DNA of 64,000 nt from Luteipulveratus flavus (GTDB lineage: Bacteria > Actinomycetota > Actinomycetes > Actinomycetales > Dermatophilaceae). Shown here one piece after another: positions 25,648 to 34,514 of the stretch. The stretch lies in contig NZ_JAROAV010000037.1 of NCBI RefSeq assembly GCF_029439465.1, positions 1 to 64,000 of the forward strand. The letters run 5' to 3'. The first letter of the stretch is position 1. Each line of letters opens with the position of its first letter. The position numbers and the translations under genes are program-made. The notes below the pieces were generated by a model. It saw nothing but the letters and a program-made list of their open reading frames with translations. It was not told where the DNA came from and did no database searches.

Positions 25648-26612
25648 CAGAGCCCGTGAACCTCGACCGAGCCCACCGGCTCCCCGTGCCCGAGCACCGC
25701 CACGTGGCCGACCTCGTCCAGCACCGGTGCGTCGACGCCCGCGGTACGCAGGAGCGCCGCCATCACGGGCGTCCGCGCCCGCTGCGACCCGTCGGTGACC
25801 TTGACCGCGAAGCCGCGCCCGTCGGCCAGCCCCGCCGCGTACACCGCCTCGGCGCCGTCCTTGGCGATCAGCCCGTCGACGCCGCGGATCAGCGCCGTGA
25901 CGTCGCGCCGGGTGCCGCCGAGGTACTCCGGGTACGCGCGGATCGCGTCGCGTACCCGCGCCTCCGGGCCTCCTGCCGGGGCCGCCGCGATCCGGCCGAA
26001 CGACCGCGCCAGCCCGGCCAGGCCGATCGCCATGACCGGCGCGCCGCAGCCGTCGACGCCGGTCGCCGCGACCGGCTCGCCGGCGAGCTCGCCGATCGTC
26101 TCGGCCATCAGCCGCTGGAGCGGGTGCTGCGGGTCGCGGTAGGTCTCCAGGTCCCACCCGGCGGCCGCGCAGGCGGCGAGCATGGCTGCGTGCTTGCCGG
26201 AGCAGTTCTGCGCGATCGGCCGCTTCGGCCGGCCCTCCTGCAGCCAGACCTGGCGCGCCCGCTCGTCCAGCGGGAGGTCCGGGGTGTTCTGCAGGTCCTG
26301 CTCGGCCAGACCCGCGTCGGCGAGGATCCGGCGGACGCCCTCGATATGGAAGGCCTCGCCGGAGTGGCTCGCGGACGCCAGCGCCAGCAGCTCACCGTCG
26401 AGGTCGGCGCCGGCCCGCAGCATGGCGACCGCCTGCATCGGCTTGTTCGAGGACCGCGGCATCATCGGCGCGGTGACGTCGCCGTACGCCCGCGTGACCG
26501 AGCCGTCCGCAGCGACCTCCACGGCCACGACGTGATGGACGGACTCCACGAAGCCGGAGCGGACGACGTGCGCGAGGACGGGGGCGGCAGCGAGCGGGTT
26601 CGGGTCGGTCAC
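25647..26612 (-). CDS. Asparaginase (plant-pathogen/AspII-like family)
   Basis: A 321-residue protein of the L-asparaginase II family common in actinobacteria, predicted to deamidate asparagine. Family motifs are [25 protein letters not shown] with a Ser-Ser-Asn-Lys core, [23 protein letters not shown] and [17 protein letters not shown] lies six bases before the GTG at 26612, consistent with a leaderless start. It is co-transcribed with dtd. The activity is inferred from family membership. Confidence 0.88.
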   Translation of the reverse strand: MTDPNPLAAAPVLAHVVRSGFVESVHHVVAVEVAADGSVTRAYGDVTAPMMPRSSNKPMQAVAMLRAGADLDGELLALASASHSGEAFHIEGVRRILADAGLAEQDLQNTPDLPLDERARQVWLQEGRPKRPIAQNCSGKHAAMLAACAAAGWDLETYRDPQHPLQRLMAETIGELAGEPVAATGVDGCGAPVMAIGLAGLARSFGRIAAAPAGGPEARVRDAIRAYPEYLGGTRRDVTALIRGVDGLIAKDGAEAVYAAGLADGRGFAVKVTDGSQRARTPVMAALLRTAGVDAPVLDEVGHVAVLGHGEPVGSVEVHGL

Positions 26613-26745
26613 TCCAGCAGCGTAGGACCGCCCCTTCGGCAGATCGGGGGTGGTCCACGAGCCTCATCGCCCGTTCGCGTGGCATGGTGGACGAGGGGGT
26701 CGGGGCTCCCGCACCATCCTTCGTCCACGACGGGAGACCGTTCCG

Positions 26746-27825
26746 ATGACCGCACAACTCACCCGCCGAGCCGTCCTGGGGGGCGCGGTGGCGACCGCCG
26801 CCGGCGCCGGACTCCTGCTCGGTGCGCCCGCTGCCTCCGCAGCCCCCAACTACTCCACGGGAACGTTCCCGACCCTCTCGCCCGGCATGACCGGGCTGTC
26901 GGTCCGCGCGCTGCGCTACCTGCTGACGCACCGGGGCCACCACTGCGGCATCGCCAACACCTACGACACGGCCACCACCAGTGCCGTGCGCGCGTTCCAG
27001 TCCCGCCGCGGCCTGCCCGCGACCGGCACCTGCAACGACGCCACCTTCCGCGTCCTGATCGGCGACCTCCCGGCCACCCACTACGGCGAGACCAACTACT
27101 TCGTGGGCGGCCTGCAGACGCTGCTGATCAAGCACGGCTACCACATGGACGGCACGACGTACTTCGGCTCCAAGACCCGGCGCAACGTGTGGGCGTTCCA
27201 GGTCGGCCACAACGTCGGCCGCTCCGACTACGTCTCGATGCTCGCGTGGTCCTCGCTGTTCGGGCCGGTCTCCTCGGGGCCGATGTATCCGATGCTGCAG
27301 CGCGACACCGGCACCGCGCAGTGGTCCAACTGCGGCCCGGTCGCGGCCATCGTGCTGCTCATCCACCAGGGAAAGACGCCGTCGGGCTGGACCTGGGACG
27401 TCACGACCCGGCGGACGGCCGTGGAGAACTTCCGTTACGTCGCGATGGGCCTGGCCCACACGGCGGCGCGCGACGCCATCGGCACCGAGTACCCCGACTT
27501 CGTCAACGGCTTCGGCAAGTACGGCATGAGCCTGTGGCACGGCGGCATCGAGGACACCCTGACCCAGGCCCGCGCCGGCCGGCCGTCCATCGCCGGCGGT
27601 GACGTCTACAAGATGCCGTACGCCAAATCGGTCAGCGGGCCGGTGTCGCACTGGGTCACGGTCCTGGGGTTCGACGGGACGTACTACCTGGTGGCCGACT
27701 CCATCTCCGCCACGACCGCGGACTACGTGCACCGGCTCACGGCCACGCAGCTGCGCACGTACGCCGCGACCAACCCCGGCCACCCGCCGGAGACCGCGAA
27801 GCAGAACTCCATCCTGCTGCGCTGA
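26746..27825 (+). CDS. Tat-exported peptidoglycan-binding protein with C39-like peptidase domain
   Basis: A 359-residue secreted protein. A twin-arginine signal (TRRAVLGGAVATAAGAGLLL, cleavage near ASAAP) leads into two peptidoglycan-binding type 1 repeats: about residues 45-105 (LRYLLTHRGHHCGI, VRAFQSRRGLPATG) and 115-160 (LQTLLIKHGYHMDG, VWAFQVGHNVG). The C-terminal half is a papain-like C39-type domain with the catalytic Cys in SNCGPVAAIVLL, His in VSHWVTVLGFDG and Asp in YLVADSISA. It probably cleaves a peptide in or near the cell wall; the target is unknown. The ATG at 26746 follows GGGAGA. A strong terminator follows. Confidence 0.85.
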   Translation: MTAQLTRRAVLGGAVATAAGAGLLLGAPAASAAPNYSTGTFPTLSPGMTGLSVRALRYLLTHRGHHCGIANTYDTATTSAVRAFQSRRGLPATGTCNDATFRVLIGDLPATHYGETNYFVGGLQTLLIKHGYHMDGTTYFGSKTRRNVWAFQVGHNVGRSDYVSMLAWSSLFGPVSSGPMYPMLQRDTGTAQWSNCGPVAAIVLLIHQGKTPSGWTWDVTTRRTAVENFRYVAMGLAHTAARDAIGTEYPDFVNGFGKYGMSLWHGGIEDTLTQARAGRPSIAGGDVYKMPYAKSVSGPVSHWVTVLGFDGTYYLVADSISATTADYVHRLTATQLRTYAATNPGHPPETAKQNSILLR

Positions 27826-27843
27826 CCGTCACGGGCAGGCGAG

Positions 27844-27870
27844 AGCCCGGTCGGCGAGGCCGACCGGGCT
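27844..27870. terminator. Hairpin terminator after the C39-like gene
   Basis: A perfect 12-bp stem, AGCCCGGTCGGC (27844-27855) with its complement (27859-27870), has a GAG loop. It lies between convergent genes and can end both. Confidence 0.8.
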
Positions 27871-27894
27871 CCTGCGTGTGCGGGACTGCCGACG

Positions 27895-29175
27895 TCAGCG
27901 GTCGGTGTCCTTGTCGGTGGAACGGCGGTCGGTCCCGCTGGTGTCGGACGAGCGGGTGTCGTCGCCGCGGAAGCTGGACCGGAGGTTGTCCGGGACACCG
28001 TCACCGTCGAGGTCGAACCGCTCCTTGCGGATCTTGTCGGTGACCTGGCGCTCCTCCTGGACCATGTTCTTGCGCAGCCCGATCCGCTCGACCGCGACGG
28101 CCTGCTTCGTCACCACGGGGACCTCCTCGTAGATGACGAACTCGCGCACGTCGTCCTCGGCGCCGAACGGGTCGTGGTCGACGGCCTCCGGCGTGTCGAT
28201 GGCGAAGCGCTCGAGGCTGACCTCCTCGCGGGTCAGCGGCACGGTGACCGTGTGGTCCTCGGTGACGACCGACTTGCGCAGCCGGAACCGGCCGGTCTCG
28301 CGGCGCTCCTTGGCGACGCTCAGCCGCTCCTCGTACCGCGTGACGACGCCGTCGCCGTCGAGGTCACGGGCGTCACCCTGGGTGGCCCGCTCGCCGGTGA
28401 GACCGGAGCGCTGGGTGGCGGTGCCGGTGTCGGTGTCCGTCCGGCCGGCGGTGGCGTCGGTCCGGGACACGGCGTCGCGGTCGCCCGTACGGCTCCGGTC
28501 GGTCGTGTCGGTGTCGGCCCGGCCGGTCGTGGCGGTGTCGTAGGAGGACTGCTCACCGCGTCCCGCGTCGAAGCTCGCGCGGTTGGTCGCGAGGTCGGAG
28601 TCGGCCGTGTCGGCGCGGCCGGTGGTGGCGTCCGTACGACCACGGTCGGCATCGGTACGGCCACGGTCGGCGTCCGTACGGCCACGGTCGGCGTCGGTGC
28701 GGTCGCGACCGGCGAATCCGGCTCCGGCTGCTGCGGTCCCGGCAGCTGCCGTGCCCGCGGCGGCGGTGTCCCGCCCGGTGCCGCCACTGGTGTCGATGGC
28801 CTGCGTCTGGGCCTCGTCGCTGCTGGTGCCTCGGCCGGTCTGGCCGGTGGTCGACTGGGCGTCGTAGGAGACGCCGTAGTAGCGGTAGAGCTCCTTCTCC
28901 TGCTCGACGTCGAGGTGCTGCTCGGCGTCGACGCGCGGGGCGTCCTTGACCTTGTCCTTGGTGTACGGGACCTTGACGTCCTTGCCCTCGACCGTGGCGT
29001 CCTGCAGCGGGATGAACGACTCCGAGGTGCCGAACAGGCCCGTGTTGACGGTGACCCAGGCCGGGTTGCCCGTACGGTCGTCGAGGTAGACCTCGCCGAT
29101 CGAGCCGATCTTCTCGCCGTTGCTGTCGAGTGCGTGACCGCCGCGCACCGTCTGTACCTGATCCGTGGTGATCAT
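27895..29175 (-). CDS. PRC-barrel and DUF2382 stress-type protein with repetitive acidic linker
   Basis: A 426-residue cytoplasmic protein with an N-terminal PRC-barrel (about residues 1-80, NGEKIGSIGEVYLDDRTG) and a C-terminal DUF2382 domain (about 300-385, VAKERRETGRFRLRKSV, then KQAVAVERIGLRKNMV). The two are joined by about 180 residues of low-complexity Asp/Arg/Thr/Gly sequence including tandem DRGRTDA heptads. Two short EF-hand-like loops, DLDGDGVVTRYEE and DLDGDGVPDNL, flank DUF2382 and could bind calcium. Relatives are general-stress proteins; function is unknown. The ATG at 29175 follows GAGGGG. An upstream TAGACA (29274-29279, this strand) may be its -10, giving a leader of about 90 nt. 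Confidence 0.82.
   Translation of the reverse strand: MITTDQVQTVRGGHALDSNGEKIGSIGEVYLDDRTGNPAWVTVNTGLFGTSESFIPLQDATVEGKDVKVPYTKDKVKDAPRVDAEQHLDVEQEKELYRYYGVSYDAQSTTGQTGRGTSSDEAQTQAIDTSGGTGRDTAAAGTAAAGTAAAGAGFAGRDRTDADRGRTDADRGRTDADRGRTDATTGRADTADSDLATNRASFDAGRGEQSSYDTATTGRADTDTTDRSRTGDRDAVSRTDATAGRTDTDTGTATQRSGLTGERATQGDARDLDGDGVVTRYEERLSVAKERRETGRFRLRKSVVTEDHTVTVPLTREEVSLERFAIDTPEAVDHDPFGAEDDVREFVIYEEVPVVTKQAVAVERIGLRKNMVQEERQVTDKIRKERFDLDGDGVPDNLRSSFRGDDTRSSDTSGTDRRSTDKDTDR
28634..28702. repeat. 21-bp tandem repeats encoding DRGRTDA heptads
   Basis: Three full 21-bp units (28634-28654, 28655-28675, 28676-28696), each built on GTACGGCCACGGTCGGCGTC, and a partial fourth unit lie inside the linker of the PRC-barrel/DUF2382 gene. 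The period is a multiple of three, so copy number can change without breaking the frame. Confidence 0.85.
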
Positions 29176-29434
29176 TGTCAGACCCCTCTTCGTGATCGGA
29201 TGACTGCTGTGAGGCGCGCCCCGAGGAACGTGCTGCACGCCCTTCTCACAGCGGAGCACCTTGGGTGCGCGTTGTCTAGACCTGGGGTGGCCCGAACGTT
29301 GCGAAACCGCGATTTTCGAGGCCAACCCATGACCTGAGGGAGGGAGCACGTCACCCCTAGGGGTCGGCCACTGCCGCCAACGGTACCCGGTCCCGTCGCT
29401 TCCAGGACGCGATCCGCCACCTCTCGCCCACGCA
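29176..29434. other. Intergenic region upstream of the PRC-barrel gene, no gene seen
   Basis: These 259 bases, plus the following terminator, separate the PRC-barrel/DUF2382 gene from the end of the HbhA-like gene. I see the ribosome binding site and a possible TAGACA -10 for the PRC-barrel gene and an AT-richer patch (CGATTTTCGAGG, about 29310), but no ORF or RNA gene I can support. Confidence 0.6.
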
Positions 29435-29470
29435 CGAGGCCCCCGCGAGCAGCTGCTCGCGGGGGCCTCG
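29435..29470. terminator. 36-bp perfect palindrome, terminator of the HbhA-like gene
   Basis: The palindrome begins CGAGGCCCCCGCGAGCAG and continues as its exact complement (18 bp per arm, CAGCTG centre). It lies 24 bp beyond the stop codon of the HbhA-like gene. Confidence 0.85.
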
Positions 29471-29493
29471 GCGCCGTGACGGCTCCGTCGTGC

Positions 29494-30147
29494 TCAGTTG
29501 GCCGGCTTGGCGGCGGACTTCTTGGCCGGAGCCTTCTTGGCCGGGGCCTTCTTCGCGGGGGCCTTGCGGGTACGGGCCGCGGTGGAGCGGACCTCGTGGG
29601 TGGCCTCGGCGTCGACCGCGGCCGCCGCCTGCTCGACCGACTTCGCGGCGTCCGAGACGACCTCGGCGGCCTCCTTGCGCCCGACCAGGACGGTACGGCG
29701 GGCGCGGGCCTGGGTGTCGTCGGCGGTCTTGCGGGCGGTGGCGACGGCGTCCTTGCCCTGCGAGACCAGCTGCTGGGTGGTGCGGTCCTGCTGCTGACGC
29801 AGGTCGGCGACGACCTTCTCGCCCCGCTTGCTGAAGTCGACGTAGGACTTCTCGGCCTGGCCGGCGAAGGACTTGCGACGGGCCTCGAGGGTCGCCGGGA
29901 CGGACCGCACCTGGGCGACGGCGTCCTTGGCGATGGTCTGCACCTTGGTGGACAGGACGGTGGGCTCGAGCTCGGCGCGCAGGCCGGCGACCCGGTCGCT
30001 CACGTCGGAGACACGCTCGTTCACGCGGTCGGTGGCCTCGTCCGAGGCGGTGCGCGCGGCGGAGATGGCCAGGTCGGCCACGCCGACAGCGGCGTACAGG
30101 GGGGTCGGGTCGGTGACGGTCTTGCGCAGGTTGGTCAGCACTGGCAT
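29494..30147 (-). CDS. hbhA: Heparin-binding haemagglutinin-like protein (HbhA family)
   Basis: A 217-residue protein resembling mycobacterial HbhA, a surface-associated coiled-coil protein. It starts MPVLTNLRKTVTDPTPLYA, close to the HbhA N-terminus, followed by long amphipathic helices and coiled coil (about residues 35-175) and a lysine/proline/alanine tail (RKAPAKKAPAKKAPAKKSA). In Mycobacterium the lysine-rich tail binds heparan sulfate; outside pathogens the protein may instead act in envelope or membrane organisation. The ATG at 30147 follows GAGAGGAAG. An XRE regulator gene lies just upstream on the same strand, the same pairing as in M. tuberculosis. Confidence 0.85.
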   Translation of the reverse strand: MPVLTNLRKTVTDPTPLYAAVGVADLAISAARTASDEATDRVNERVSDVSDRVAGLRAELEPTVLSTKVQTIAKDAVAQVRSVPATLEARRKSFAGQAEKSYVDFSKRGEKVVADLRQQQDRTTQQLVSQGKDAVATARKTADDTQARARRTVLVGRKEAAEVVSDAAKSVEQAAAAVDAEATHEVRSTAARTRKAPAKKAPAKKAPAKKSAAKPAN

Positions 30148-30194
30148 GAGACTTCCTCTCGGTGAACGGTCTGGATGGGCGAGGGCGCCGGTGG

Positions 30195-30554
30195 TCAGTC
30201 GCCCACGAACGAGGCGTAGACGTCGAGCAGCACGGCGCGCTGCCGGTCGGTCAGCCTCGGGTCTGCCTTGATCGCCACCCGGACGTCGAAGCCGGTGGCG
30301 ACCTCCTCGTCACGGGCCTCGAGGATCCCGGCGCGGACGTACAGCTGCTCGGCCGAGATCCGCAGGCCCTTCGCCAGGGCCTGCAGGATGTCGGCGCTGG
30401 GCCGCTTCAGCCCGCGCTCGATCTGTGACAGGTAGGGGTTGCTGATCCCGGTGCGATCCGCCAGCTGCCGGATCGACAGCTCGGCGGCCTGACGCTGCTC
30501 CCGCAGGTACGCACCCAGGTCGGGTACGGCGGGAACGGGGATCTTGGACGTCAC
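30195..30554 (-). CDS. XRE-family transcriptional regulator (upstream of the hbhA-like gene)
   Basis: A 119-residue regulator with an N-terminal Cro/C1 helix-turn-helix (LSIRQLADRTGISNPYLSQI, residues about 26-45) and a short C-terminal helical part (VRVAIKADPRLTDRQRAVLL). The paired gene in M. tuberculosis is Rv0474. I chose the GTG at 30554; CATGAT lies six bases upstream and the Shine-Dalgarno is poor, which fits leaderless transcription. Two GTTAGC repeats in its promoter could be an autoregulatory site. It probably forms an operon with the HbhA-like gene 47 bp downstream. Confidence 0.85.
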   Translation of the reverse strand: MTSKIPVPAVPDLGAYLREQRQAAELSIRQLADRTGISNPYLSQIERGLKRPSADILQALAKGLRISAEQLYVRAGILEARDEEVATGFDVRVAIKADPRLTDRQRAVLLDVYASFVGD

Positions 30555-30575
30555 GCCCTCATCATGCTTGCTGTA

Positions 30576-30607
30576 GTTAGCACGATGCAAGCCCTGGTTA
30601 GCGTGAT
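30576..30607. promoter_or_regulatory. Direct repeat in the XRE regulator promoter, possible operator
   Basis: GTTAGCACGAT (30576-30586) and GTTAGCGTGAT (30597-30607) are direct repeats with 21-bp spacing, two helical turns, just upstream of the XRE regulator start. They could bind the regulator itself. The evidence is the repeat and its location only. Confidence 0.4.
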
Positions 30608-30633
30608 CTGACTCACGCAGGCGCCTGGAGAGG

Positions 30634-31689
30634 TCAGGGGTCGACGACGACGGTCTGCGCGGCGGCGACGCCACCGATCACCAGGTCGGCCTCGACGGGC
30701 ACGTTGCGCTTGAGCAGCACCAGCCCGATCGGCCCGTCCTCGCGGTGCCGCGCGACGCTGGTCAGGTGGCCGACCGGGCGTCCGCCACCGGCCACTTCGA
30801 CGGGGGTCCCTGCGTCGGGGAGGACGTGACCGGAGCCGTCGAGGTGCACGAACGCGAGCCGGCGCGGCGGCCGCCCGAGGTTGTGGACCCGGGCGACGGT
30901 CTCCTGCCCGCGGTAGCAGCCCTTGTGCAGGTGGACGGCCGTCCGCAGCCAGTCCAGCTCGTGCGGGATGGTCCGGTGGTCGGTCTCCTGGCCGAGCCTC
31001 GGGCGCCACGCCGCGACCCGCTCGGCCTCCGCCGCCCACAGGCCCGCGGGGGGCCGGTCCCCGACCCGTTCCCCCAGCCGCTCCACCGGGACGACGAGCT
31101 CGCGCCACGCGCGCCCGGCCGCCGGGTGCGGGTCGGCCGAGCTGTACGCCGCGGTGTCCGCACCGGGCTCGGGCCACGGGTCGCGCCAGGCGATCTCGCC
31201 CCGCTCCTGCAGCTCCTGGGGCGTCGACTCGGCCCCGATCGGCTCGCCCAGGACCGCGTACCGGTCGCTGACGTCCTCGACCTCGACCCGCAGCATGAAC
31301 CGCATCCGGTCCAGCCACTCGGTCAGCTCGCCGGAGGTGCCCGGCTCGACGGACAGCCACGTCGCGGTGCCGTCGTCGACGACGTGCAGCGCGTGCTCGA
31401 CATGGCCCTTCGGGCTGAGCACGAGCGACTCGGCCGACCGGTGCGGCGGGAGGTCCTTGAGCTGCTGGGTCGTCATGGAGTCCAGCCAGGTCAGCCGGTC
31501 CTGCCCGGTGACGCGGACGACGCCGCGGTGCGAGAGGTCGACGACGGCCAGGCCCTCCTGCAGCATCCGCTGCTCACGCGACGGGTCGCCGTAGTGGGCG
31601 GCCACTCCGGCGTCCCGACCCTCCGCGGCGACCGCTCCGGGCCGGCTCAGCAGCGGGCTGACGGCGGTGGGCTCGGCGATGTCGGTCAT
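30634..31689 (-). CDS. ygfZ: Folate-binding protein YgfZ (Fe-S cluster repair/assembly)
   Basis: A 351-residue tetrahydrofolate-dependent protein of the YgfZ/IBA57 family, related to aminomethyltransferases (GcvT) and involved in assembly or repair of certain Fe-S enzymes. The signature KGCYRGQETVARVHNLG near residue 255 contains the conserved cysteine. The N-terminal part has the GcvT-like VVRVTGQDRLTWLDSMTTQ. TACCCT lies six bases before the ATG at 31689, consistent with a leaderless start. It is divergent from the LCP gene. Confidence 0.92.
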   Translation of the reverse strand: MTDIAEPTAVSPLLSRPGAVAAEGRDAGVAAHYGDPSREQRMLQEGLAVVDLSHRGVVRVTGQDRLTWLDSMTTQQLKDLPPHRSAESLVLSPKGHVEHALHVVDDGTATWLSVEPGTSGELTEWLDRMRFMLRVEVEDVSDRYAVLGEPIGAESTPQELQERGEIAWRDPWPEPGADTAAYSSADPHPAAGRAWRELVVPVERLGERVGDRPPAGLWAAEAERVAAWRPRLGQETDHRTIPHELDWLRTAVHLHKGCYRGQETVARVHNLGRPPRRLAFVHLDGSGHVLPDAGTPVEVAGGGRPVGHLTSVARHREDGPIGLVLLKRNVPVEADLVIGGVAAAQTVVVDP

Positions 31690-31749
31690 GCATCGAGGGT
31701 ACGTCGGGAACGCCTGCCGATCCGCAGGCCCGCACCTAGACTGCGGCGC

Positions 31750-32829
31750 ATGAGCGGGGAGGCGCCTGTCGGCGGGGAGGGCACGGCGCAACGGGCCGGC
31801 ACCGGTGCGAGCACGGAGACGGCGCCCGGGGAGGAGCCCACGACCGGGCCTGAGCGCGGGCGTCGGCCACGCAGCCGGGCGCGCGTGATCGCGTACACGC
31901 TGCTGACGATGCTCCTCGTGGTCGTGCTGGCCGCGGTCGGCTTCGGCCTCTACCTCGACCACCTCGTCAGCGCCAACGTGCGCCACGACCCGCTGCTCCC
32001 GCCCGCGGAGTCCCGCGCCGCGCGGGCTCAGGGGGCCGGCGACGCCCAGAACATCCTGCTGCTCGGGTCGGACAGCCGGACCGAGCAGCTGCAGGACGCC
32101 AGCCGCGCCGACGTGATCCAGCTGGTCCACATCTCCGACGACCGATCGTCGGTCCAGGTGATCCACTTCCCCCGCGACCTGTACGTCCCCATCCCCGGCC
32201 ACGGCAGGAACAAGATCAACGCCGCGTACGCGTTCGGCGGCGCGCCGCTGCTGGTGCAGACGATGGAGGGCATGCTCCATGTCCGGATCGACCACGTGGC
32301 GCAGATCGGCTTCGACGGCTTCCGCGACCTGACGAACACGGTCGGCGGCGTCGACGTCAACGTCGACCAGCCCACCACCTCCGACGGCCACACGTTCACC
32401 CGGGGGATCAACCACCTGGACGGGGACGCGGCGCTGGCGTTCGTCCGCGAGCGCAAGCAGCTCAGCGAGGGCGACATCGACCGCGGTCGCCGGCAGCAGG
32501 CCTGGCTCAAGGGGCTCTTGGACAAGACGCTGCGCGCCGGGACGCTGGCCAACCCGGTCCGGCTGGCGCACGTGGTGGACGACACGACGTCCAACCTCGT
32601 CGTCGACGACGGGTTCAGCACGGGCGAGATGCGCTCGCTCGCGCTCAGCCTGCGCAACCTGCGCGGCGGCGGCGTCACCTTCGCCACGGCACCGTTCTCG
32701 GGTTTCCGTTCGGTGCCGGGCGTCGGGTCGGTCGACGTGGTCGACGACGCCGGGATGGCCCGGCTCGGCACGGCACTGCGCGAGGACCGCGTCGCCGACC
32801 TGCCGAAGACCACGTCGAGCCCCGGCTGA
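31750..32829 (+). CDS. LytR-CpsA-Psr family cell-wall ligase
   Basis: A 359-residue membrane-anchored protein with a cytoplasmic Pro/Arg-rich N-terminus, one membrane segment (about residues 45-68, AYTLLTMLLVVVLAAVGFGL) and an extracytoplasmic LCP domain. LCP enzymes transfer lipid-linked glycopolymers to peptidoglycan. Conserved residues are visible in NILLLGSDSRTE, RADVIQLVHISDD, FPRDLYVPIPGHGRNKINAAYA, VGGVDVNV and ALAFVRERKQLSEGDIDRGR, with the arginines that hold the pyrophosphate. TAGACT lies seven bases before the ATG at 31750. Confidence 0.93.
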   Translation: MSGEAPVGGEGTAQRAGTGASTETAPGEEPTTGPERGRRPRSRARVIAYTLLTMLLVVVLAAVGFGLYLDHLVSANVRHDPLLPPAESRAARAQGAGDAQNILLLGSDSRTEQLQDASRADVIQLVHISDDRSSVQVIHFPRDLYVPIPGHGRNKINAAYAFGGAPLLVQTMEGMLHVRIDHVAQIGFDGFRDLTNTVGGVDVNVDQPTTSDGHTFTRGINHLDGDAALAFVRERKQLSEGDIDRGRRQQAWLKGLLDKTLRAGTLANPVRLAHVVDDTTSNLVVDDGFSTGEMRSLALSLRNLRGGGVTFATAPFSGFRSVPGVGSVDVVDDAGMARLGTALREDRVADLPKTTSSPG

Positions 32830-32877
32830 CCGCCCGAGGAGACCGCCGGTCCACCCACCGCCGTTACGATCGCGGAC

Positions 32878-33387
32878 GTGCCCTTCGAACTGGATCCCGA
32901 CCTCCCCCGCGAGCTCGCACCGCTGGCCTGGCTGGCCGGTCGGTGGGAGGGCGCGGGCACGATCGGCTACCCGACGATCGACGACGCCCGCTTCGCGCAG
33001 GAGGTGCACTGCTTCCACGACGGGCGGCCGCTGCTGGAGTGGCACAGCCACACCTGGCTGCTGGACGAGCAGGGTGAGCGGGTCCGTCCGCTCGCCAGCG
33101 AGCTCGGCTTCTGGCGACCGTTGCCGAACGACGAGGTCGAGCTCGTCCTGTCCCACTCCTCGGGCGTCGTCGAGCTCTACTACGGCCGGACGGAGACCGC
33201 CCGCGTCGAGCTCGTCACCGACGGCGTGATCCGCAGCCCGCACGCCAACGAGTACTCCGCCGGCAAGCGCCTGTACGGACTCGTGAGCTCCCGGCTGATG
33301 TGGGCCATGGACATGGCGGCGATGGGTCTGCCGCTGCAGAGCCACGCCTCCGCGGAGCTGGTGCGCGTCGAAGCCTTCGACGCCTGA
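32878..33387 (+). CDS. Nitrobindin-like heme/fatty-acid-binding beta-barrel protein
   Basis: A 169-residue protein of the FABP/nitrobindin (THAP4-like) family, a ten-stranded barrel that in homologues binds ferric heme and reacts with nitric oxide or peroxynitrite. The family motif is LAGRWEGAGTIGYPTI near residue 18. A histidine in the C-terminal LQSHASAELVRVE is at the place of the heme ligand. TACGAT lies seven bases before the GTG at 32878, consistent with leaderless transcription. Heme binding itself is inferred. Confidence 0.87.
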   Translation: MPFELDPDLPRELAPLAWLAGRWEGAGTIGYPTIDDARFAQEVHCFHDGRPLLEWHSHTWLLDEQGERVRPLASELGFWRPLPNDEVELVLSHSSGVVELYYGRTETARVELVTDGVIRSPHANEYSAGKRLYGLVSSRLMWAMDMAAMGLPLQSHASAELVRVEAFDA

Positions 33388-33391
33388 CCGG

Positions 33392-34150
33392 TCAGCGGAA
33401 CAACCACGCCACGGCGTAGGCCGTGATGCCGGCGGCCAGGACGGATGCGGCACCGAGCGCGACCTGGGCTCCACGGTCCCTCGCGGTCGAGGAGTGGCCG
33501 AGCAGCCGGCGCACGGGCTGGGCGACCAGCGGTGCCGCCACCGCGGCCAGCACCATCGCGCTCCAGCGCACGCCCCACGACTGGGCCAGCACGAACGCCA
33601 CGATCCCGGACGCCGCCATCGCCACCGGCAGGCCCCACTCGGCCAGCGAGGTGCGGGCCAGAGCCACGTCGACGACCATGCCGATCGTGCAGGCCACCAC
33701 CGCGGCGACGACCAGCTGGCGCCCGGTCCGTTCGTCGAGCGCGGCGAGGTAGAACCCGCCGCTGCCGAGGATGCCGATGGCCAGGCAGGTGCTCGCCAGC
33801 GTGACCACGAGCCGGCGGCGTCCGTCCTTGCGCAGCAGCTGATGGCCGAAGGCCGCGAGCAGCGCGACGGCGAGCACCGTCGGTAGCCACCGCATGCCGC
33901 GCTCGTCCTCACCCAGCGCGCTCACGCCCGCGACGAGGACGGCCGTCAGCACGACGACGACCCGTACGCCGCCCGCGCTCGGGACCGCGAGCAGACGCGG
34001 CCAGCCCACCGCCAGCACGAGCGCGCCCACCACGAACGCGCCGGCCGTGGCGACGTCGGACACGGCGGCGCCGGCCACGAGGACACCGCTGACCAGCGCA
34101 GCCGACAGTGCGGCGACAGGGGTCAGGACAGGATCAGCGGCGCGGGACAC
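33392..34150 (-). CDS. Conserved integral membrane protein of unknown function
   Basis: A 252-residue protein made almost entirely of hydrophobic segments, about nine by eye, separated by short charged turns such as [15 protein letters not shown] and [10 protein letters not shown] do not recognise a family. The GTG at 34150 gives [16 protein letters not shown]; the frame is open further upstream, but that would overlap the MoaD/ThiS gene. It follows the MoaD/ThiS gene by 16 bases, suggesting co-transcription. Confidence 0.65.
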   Translation of the reverse strand: MSRAADPVLTPVAALSAALVSGVLVAGAAVSDVATAGAFVVGALVLAVGWPRLLAVPSAGGVRVVVVLTAVLVAGVSALGEDERGMRWLPTVLAVALLAAFGHQLLRKDGRRRLVVTLASTCLAIGILGSGGFYLAALDERTGRQLVVAAVVACTIGMVVDVALARTSLAEWGLPVAMAASGIVAFVLAQSWGVRWSAMVLAAVAAPLVAQPVRRLLGHSSTARDRGAQVALGAASVLAAGITAYAVAWLFR

Positions 34151-34166
34151 GCGGGGAATCCTGCCA

Positions 34167-34421
34167 TCACCCGCCGGCGAAGGGGGGCAGGACCTCGACG
34201 GTCTCACCCGCGGCGAGGGTCCGCTCCGGGCCGCTCGCCACGCCCGCAACGAGGATCGAGGCCACCCCGAGCACCGGCTGGAGGCCGGGGTGCGCGGCCC
34301 GGGCGGCGGCGAGGACGTCGGCCACGGTCGCCCCCTCGAGCGTCTCCTCGTCGACCCCGGTGGCGGCCCGGGCGGCGGCCCAGTACCGGACGAGGACGGG
34401 CGTCGCAGCGGCTGCGGTCAC
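34167..34421 (-). CDS. MoaD/ThiS family sulfur-carrier protein
   Basis: An 84-residue beta-grasp protein ending in the required Gly-Gly (LPPFAGG), where sulfur is carried as a thiocarboxylate. [20 protein letters not shown] at the N-terminus is typical of MoaD-type carriers for molybdopterin synthesis, though other sulfur-transfer roles are possible. The GTG at 34421 has GGGAG upstream. No partner E1 or MoaE gene is in the window. Confidence 0.85.
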   Translation of the reverse strand: MTAAAATPVLVRYWAAARAATGVDEETLEGATVADVLAAARAAHPGLQPVLGVASILVAGVASGPERTLAAGETVEVLPPFAGG

Positions 34422-34514
34422 GGGTCGTACTCCCGGATCGACGGAGTGTGGCGCATCCCACGGTACGGCGAAGGTCGAGGTCGAGGGCCGACGGGCCAGT
34501 ATTCTTGGCCGGCA

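Noticed and set aside
30634-33912. A 1092-codon open frame on the minus strand that includes the ygfZ gene.
   Set aside because: Only the last third reads as a protein family. The rest is antisense to the LCP and nitrobindin genes, an effect of high GC content.
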